Shown piece after piece: positions 60,901 through 64,000 of a stretch of DNA of 64,000 nucleotides. The notes below the pieces were generated by a model. That model searched no databases and was not told the origin of the DNA. It saw only the letters and a list, made by a program, of their open reading frames with translations. The stretch is from Macrostomum hystrix (taxonomy: Eukaryota; Platyhelminthes; Macrostomidae), in NCBI GenBank assembly GCA_950097015.1, contig CATNEN010000025.1:3449001-3513000 (forward strand), in the 5' to 3' direction. How positions within the stretch are numbered: the stretch's first letter is position 1; each line of letters opens with the position of its first letter. Both the position numbers and the translations under genes were made by a program.

Positions 60901-63239
60901 AGGATATTCTGTTGATTTGGGATCTAGTATGTAGGATATTCTGTTGATTTGGGATCTAGTATGTAGGATATTCTGTTGATTTGGGATCTAGTATGTAGGA
61001 TATTCTGTTGATTTGGGATCTAGTATGTAGGATATTCTGTTGATTTGGGATCTAGTATGTAGGATATTCTGTTGATTTGGGATCTAGTATGTAGGATATT
61101 CTGTTGATTTGGGATCTAGTATGTAGGATATTCTGTTGATTTGGGATCTAGTATGTAGGATATTCTGTTGATTTGGGATCTAGTATGTAGGATATTCTGT
61201 TGATTTGGGATCTAGTATGTAGGATATTCTGTTGATTTGGGATCTAGTATGTAGGATATTTTGTTGATTTGGGATCTAGTATACATGAATACCCAAATAC
61301 ACGAAATGGCGTGTAAGTGATTATTGGGTTTGGGATGTTGTCGGGAGGGAGATAAGATCCTAAATCAACAAAATCCCATCATGCTGGCTGTCCATTCCAC
61401 TACAGAAGGCCCGCCTGGCCCGCATCAAGATGGCCAAGACCGCCTCTGGAGCGGCCTTCATCAGCAGCAAGAAGCGGGCGGAGGAGCGACGTCGCGAGCT
61501 TCAAATCGACGACACGGTTGGCTGCAGCAGTGCCGGTGGCGCGATTGTCGTAGGTCGAGAAGAGGATGTTTTTGAGCTGCAGCATCATCATCTTCTGTCC
61601 TGTTTGGAGCGCACTACGGTAATAGTGATAATAGTGCTTGCAGTTGAGACAAACGCGTTTGCTCGCGCCAGGGTCCATGAGTTCGATTCCGCGTCGAGAC
61701 CAGTTTCATTTGGGGCGCAGCCGCGGAGAAAAGGCTTGGGGGCTTGTCGTGCAATTTACGTCCTTGAAGGCGAACCTCCAAGGCACTGTGAAATGTTCAC
61801 TGTCTGACGATGAGAAAGTCAGGGCAGATGTACACACCTGTGTGAGTGTGTGCCTGCGTACAGTTTCTGTGTGCCCGTCAGCGAAATGGGCAGAATTGCC
61901 TCCTCGCCGGCTGCGGGTCTAGTGTCACCCAATGATGTGCCACTGCCCGCAGCCCTCCTGCAATCATTATAATTATAGCAGTCGAGCCAATTCTGCCCGT
62001 TCCGCAGACTCCTAAATACACACTCTCATCCTCAGGCAGTTGCACAATCTCACTGTACAGCCTTGTGGGTTAATCATCATTTGAGCGAAAATTGCACGAA
62101 ACCTTCTGTACGCGGATTCGAGCTCAGGGACCTCGGTGCGTGAGTCGAGCTTGTTAGCTTATTTTGGACAAGCTGCAAAAAATAGTTATTTTGGCTGGTG
62201 TGGTGGCTAAGACAGTCCATGGACTGGATACCTGCGGCTGTGCCACTTCTCCATTCTTCTGCGTAAGAATTTCCCAGTTGCTGAGAAGTTAATACCTGAG
62301 CATTGGCTCCTCTGCCATTCGCATTTAGCGGATCGATAGCTAGCAAATCTTAAGTTAGTCTTCTTTCTCTGTTCAGATTTCCTGAGTTTCCAATTTCCTC
62401 GTGTTGCTTTTCGAATGACAACTTTATTGATCAATAATTCTGTAATTGAAATCGATAAATGCCATTTAGCTTCTGGGCGCGCGACTTCTAAGCGAAACAA
62501 TGCAACTGAATCAAATATTGATCAAGGTTAATTTATTATCGACTGATAGTAAATCAGGGGTGTATTTATAAGCGAAACATTTTTTTCAGTCAATGTCTAC
62601 GCGGCGTCGCTTAGTGGATAATAATTAATAATAATAATTGCCTACACCTGCCCCTATTGAGCTATTGCGCGGCGAATCTGAAGGCTGCGTACCGCTGTTC
62701 AGTCCATGAACTGGGGGACGCCACACCCGCCCTCAATTACCCCAGCTGATTCTGGCACCCATTTAACAGCTGGGTGAACTGAAGCAATGCAGAAGTGTCC
62801 ATTGCCAAAGTACACAATTTTTTTCAGTGGATTCGTGAATCGAACCTCAACCTTCAAGTCGTGAGTCCGACGCTCTGACTACTAGGCCACAACCCCCTAG
62901 TCTATGAATACTGTTCAACCTGAACTGGGAAATTCCGTTAGAGATTTTCATTTCATATCAAGCTGCGCTACAGTACTGTGTCTGCACTGAAATTACAACT
63001 AACTCCAACGAATGTCGCGACAGGACCGCGAGTTCGTGGAGATCGATCATCTGGTGCAATCGCCAAAGTCCGCCCTGACAGCTGTTGCACGCCGGGGCTC
63101 AGAAGGTGCCGCTTCCTCGCACGGCGGCGACAGCAACGGCTCCGGTGGTGACAATGGCGGAGGCGGCGGCTGCGCTCTTAGCGGCTGCTGCCCGAGGAAA
63201 CGGAAGCGACGCGGCGCGAAGGAGGGCAAAGTATTTCTG
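42917..63239 (+). CDS. Shal/Kv4 voltage-gated potassium channel (3' end outside window)
   Basis: Forms tetrameric A-type channels in neurons and muscle. Exons 42917-44022, 50341-50503, 61406-61618, 63024-63239 join in phase to 566 codons with no stop; more lies to the right. The N-terminus [18 protein letters not shown] is the hydrophobic KChIP-binding and inactivation segment of Kv4. T1 domain about 40-140 with the zinc set His104, Cys110, Cys131, Cys132. S1-S6 follow; S4 is [17 protein letters not shown] (near 287-303). The filter TLGYGD (367-372) is split by intron 1. After S6 come [20 protein letters not shown] and, at the end of exon 3, [16 protein letters not shown], the Kv4 dileucine dendritic-targeting motif. 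Exon 4 adds a Gly/Ser-rich stretch and PRKRKRRG. Donor of exon 2 (GTTGGA) is weak but phase and homology fit. Introns 1 and 2 are packed with tandem repeats. Confidence 0.95.
44935..45480. repeat. Minisatellite, 29 bp unit, Kv4 intron 1 (GAATCGAAGCAGGAT family)
   Basis: About 19 copies of GGAATCGAAGCAGGATCC plus RTAGCTTAGCT. Early copies use CCGTAGC and later ones CTATAGC and CCATAGC, the last two alternating as a two-unit (58-bp) period between about 45165 and 45415. Confidence 0.93.
46262..46460. repeat. Minisatellite, 24 bp unit, Kv4 intron 1
   Basis: Eight copies of ATTCTGAGCTGGATCTATAA plus CTAG, with AATCTGAG variants, directly upstream of the next array. The GGATCTATA core also occurs in the 29-bp arrays. 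Confidence 0.9.
46465..46580. repeat. Minisatellite, 24 bp unit, Kv4 intron 1 (GAATCGAAGCAGGAT family)
   Basis: Five copies of GAATCGAAGCAGGATTCGAA plus GTTG. It shares its first 15 bases with the arrays at 44935-45480 and 47750-48110. Confidence 0.9.
46646..46738. repeat. Foldback (long hairpin) element
   Basis: CTATAGCATGGTTTCCGAGG at the left pairs with CCGAGGAAACCGTGCTATAG at the right, and TTTAATGTCATGGCCGAGG with CTCGAGGCCATAGACATTAA, giving about 40 bp of imperfect stem around a short GCGCGAAGCTC loop. It resembles a miniature foldback element. A related string (GTCCGAGGACGCGAAAGACC) follows at about 46800. Confidence 0.7.
46740..47745. other. Kv4 intron 1, no gene seen
   Basis: About 1 kb between the foldback element and the next minisatellite. 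A short open frame at 46850-47095 has no recognisable family. Confidence 0.4.
47750..48110. repeat. Minisatellite, about 29 bp unit, Kv4 intron 1 (GAATCGAAGCAGGAT family)
   Basis: About 13 copies of GAATCGAAGCAGGATCCGTA plus GCATGGCCA or CTA. It shares the core with 44935-45480 but has a different spacer (GCATGGCCA instead of GCTTAGCTG). Confidence 0.92.
48111..50340. other. Rest of Kv4 intron 1
   Basis: No gene is recognised. It contains simple repeats: (GA)n near 48491-48508, and (CTG)7 near 49261-49281. A purine/pyrimidine-rich region runs about 49500-49900. Confidence 0.4.
50796..58838. repeat. 8-kb satellite array, 28 bp unit, Kv4 intron 2
   Basis: About 287 head-to-tail units containing AACTGCTAATACACTAATAG followed by ATAAGGGC, ATAAGGAC, AAAAGGAC or AAAAGGGC. 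Two binary sites (GATA/GAAA and GGGC/GGAC) make most of the variation; rare variants (ATCAGGGCAACC, ATATATAAGG, ACATTAATAG) mark subfamilies. The period is exactly 28 over thousands of bases, with one 1-bp deletion near 55700. Low divergence implies recent expansion or homogenisation. No ORF crosses it. Confidence 0.98.
58839..59595. other. Unique spacer between two satellite arrays
   Basis: About 750 bases of AT-rich sequence separating the 28-bp and 32-bp arrays in Kv4 intron 2. No exon is recognised. Confidence 0.5.
59600..61283. repeat. 1.7-kb satellite array, 32 bp unit, Kv4 intron 2
   Basis: About 53 copies containing TTGATTTGGGATCTAGTATG and TAGGATATTCTG. The first few units are diverged (GGGATCCAGTATATAGAATA, GGGATATAG) and the later ones nearly identical. 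It ends about 120 bases before Kv4 exon 3. Confidence 0.97.
61640..61975 (+). mobile_element. SINE-B, plus-strand copy
   Basis: Begins at a tRNA-like head (ACAAACGCGTTTGCTCGCGC, then GAGTTCGATTCC) about 20 bases after the Kv4 exon 3 donor. The body has GGGGCGCAGCCGCGGAGAAA, ATGAGAAAGTCAGGGCAGAT and GCAGAATTGCCTCCTCGCC, ending CCTGCAATCATTATAATTAT. It is the reference copy for the family here. Confidence 0.8.
61976..62250 (-). mobile_element. Inverted SINE-B part plus SINE-A tail
   Basis: A diverged minus-strand SINE-B (about 61976-62150; ACGCGGATTCGAGCTCAGGG head) lies directly against the plus copy, forming a head-out inverted pair. A short SINE-A tail with CAGTCCATGGACTGGATACC and TGCGGCTGTGCCACTTC follows at about 62205-62250. 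Confidence 0.6.
62640..62900 (-). mobile_element. SINE-A, near full length
   Basis: Minus-strand copy in Kv4 intron 3, about 120 bases before exon 4. The head has GGCCTAGTAGTCAGAGCGTC and B-box-like GGTTCGATTC; the body includes AGCTGTTAAATGGGTGCCAG and CAGTTCATGGACTGAACAGC. Confidence 0.85.
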
Positions 63240-63241
63240 GT

Positions 63242-63890
<649 letters not shown>

Positions 63891-64000
63891 ACTTTTAGGT
63901 TCTCCCATATGCATAAGAACAACTGGGTCGAGCAATAATCAGCCCAAGTGGACTCCTTAGTGGACATTGGGCCTGAAGCTGGTTCTGGATTACAACAATT

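Overview
The window looks like invertebrate animal nuclear DNA. Its genes are broken into GC-rich coding exons with GT-AG introns, set in AT-richer non-coding DNA full of minisatellites, tRNA-derived SINEs and retroelement remnants. The gene content (MSH6 with a PWWP domain, UFM1, tropomyosin with alternative exons, a Shal/Kv4 potassium channel, a PIP4K) points to a bilaterian. The lineage cannot be fixed from the sequence; a spiralian such as a free-living flatworm is a guess. No prokaryotic features are present.

Layout. (1) 1-12.1 kb, minus strand: MSH6, twelve exons from the PCNA-binding N-terminus to the Walker A motif; the last exons lie beyond the left edge. Five of its introns carry different private minisatellites, and others hold SINEs or a dispersed repeat. 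(2) 13.6-14.0 kb, minus: complete two-exon UFM1. (3) 14-19.8 kb: AT-rich DNA with small hairpins and a decayed non-LTR retrotransposon (18.4-19.4 kb). (4) 19.9-20.3 kb, plus: a C2orf76/UPF0538 homologue. (5) 20.8-21.7 kb: a Penelope-like remnant with a GIY-YIG domain between inverted repeats. (6) 23.9-34.4 kb, plus: a tropomyosin gene with a short-isoform start at 26.5 kb, a pair of interchangeable 70-nt exons, two alternative terminal exons, and upstream exons that could give a large non-coiled N-terminal extension. (7) 37.9-40.2 kb, minus: a complete four-exon type II PIP kinase (PIP4K2). (8) 42.9 kb to the right edge, plus: Shal/Kv4, four exons visible, with a roughly 8-kb array of 28-bp units and a 1.7-kb array of 32-bp units in intron 2 and a GATA array immediately after the exon 4 donor.

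The genes do not form one pathway: DNA mismatch repair, UFMylation, actin filament regulation, phosphoinositide metabolism and A-type potassium current are simply neighbours. The points of most interest are the tropomyosin upstream exons, the recurring composite SINE arrangement, the higher-order structure of the 28-bp array, and the Penelope element. All exon boundaries were read by eye from splice signals, reading phase and family similarity; there is no transcript evidence.
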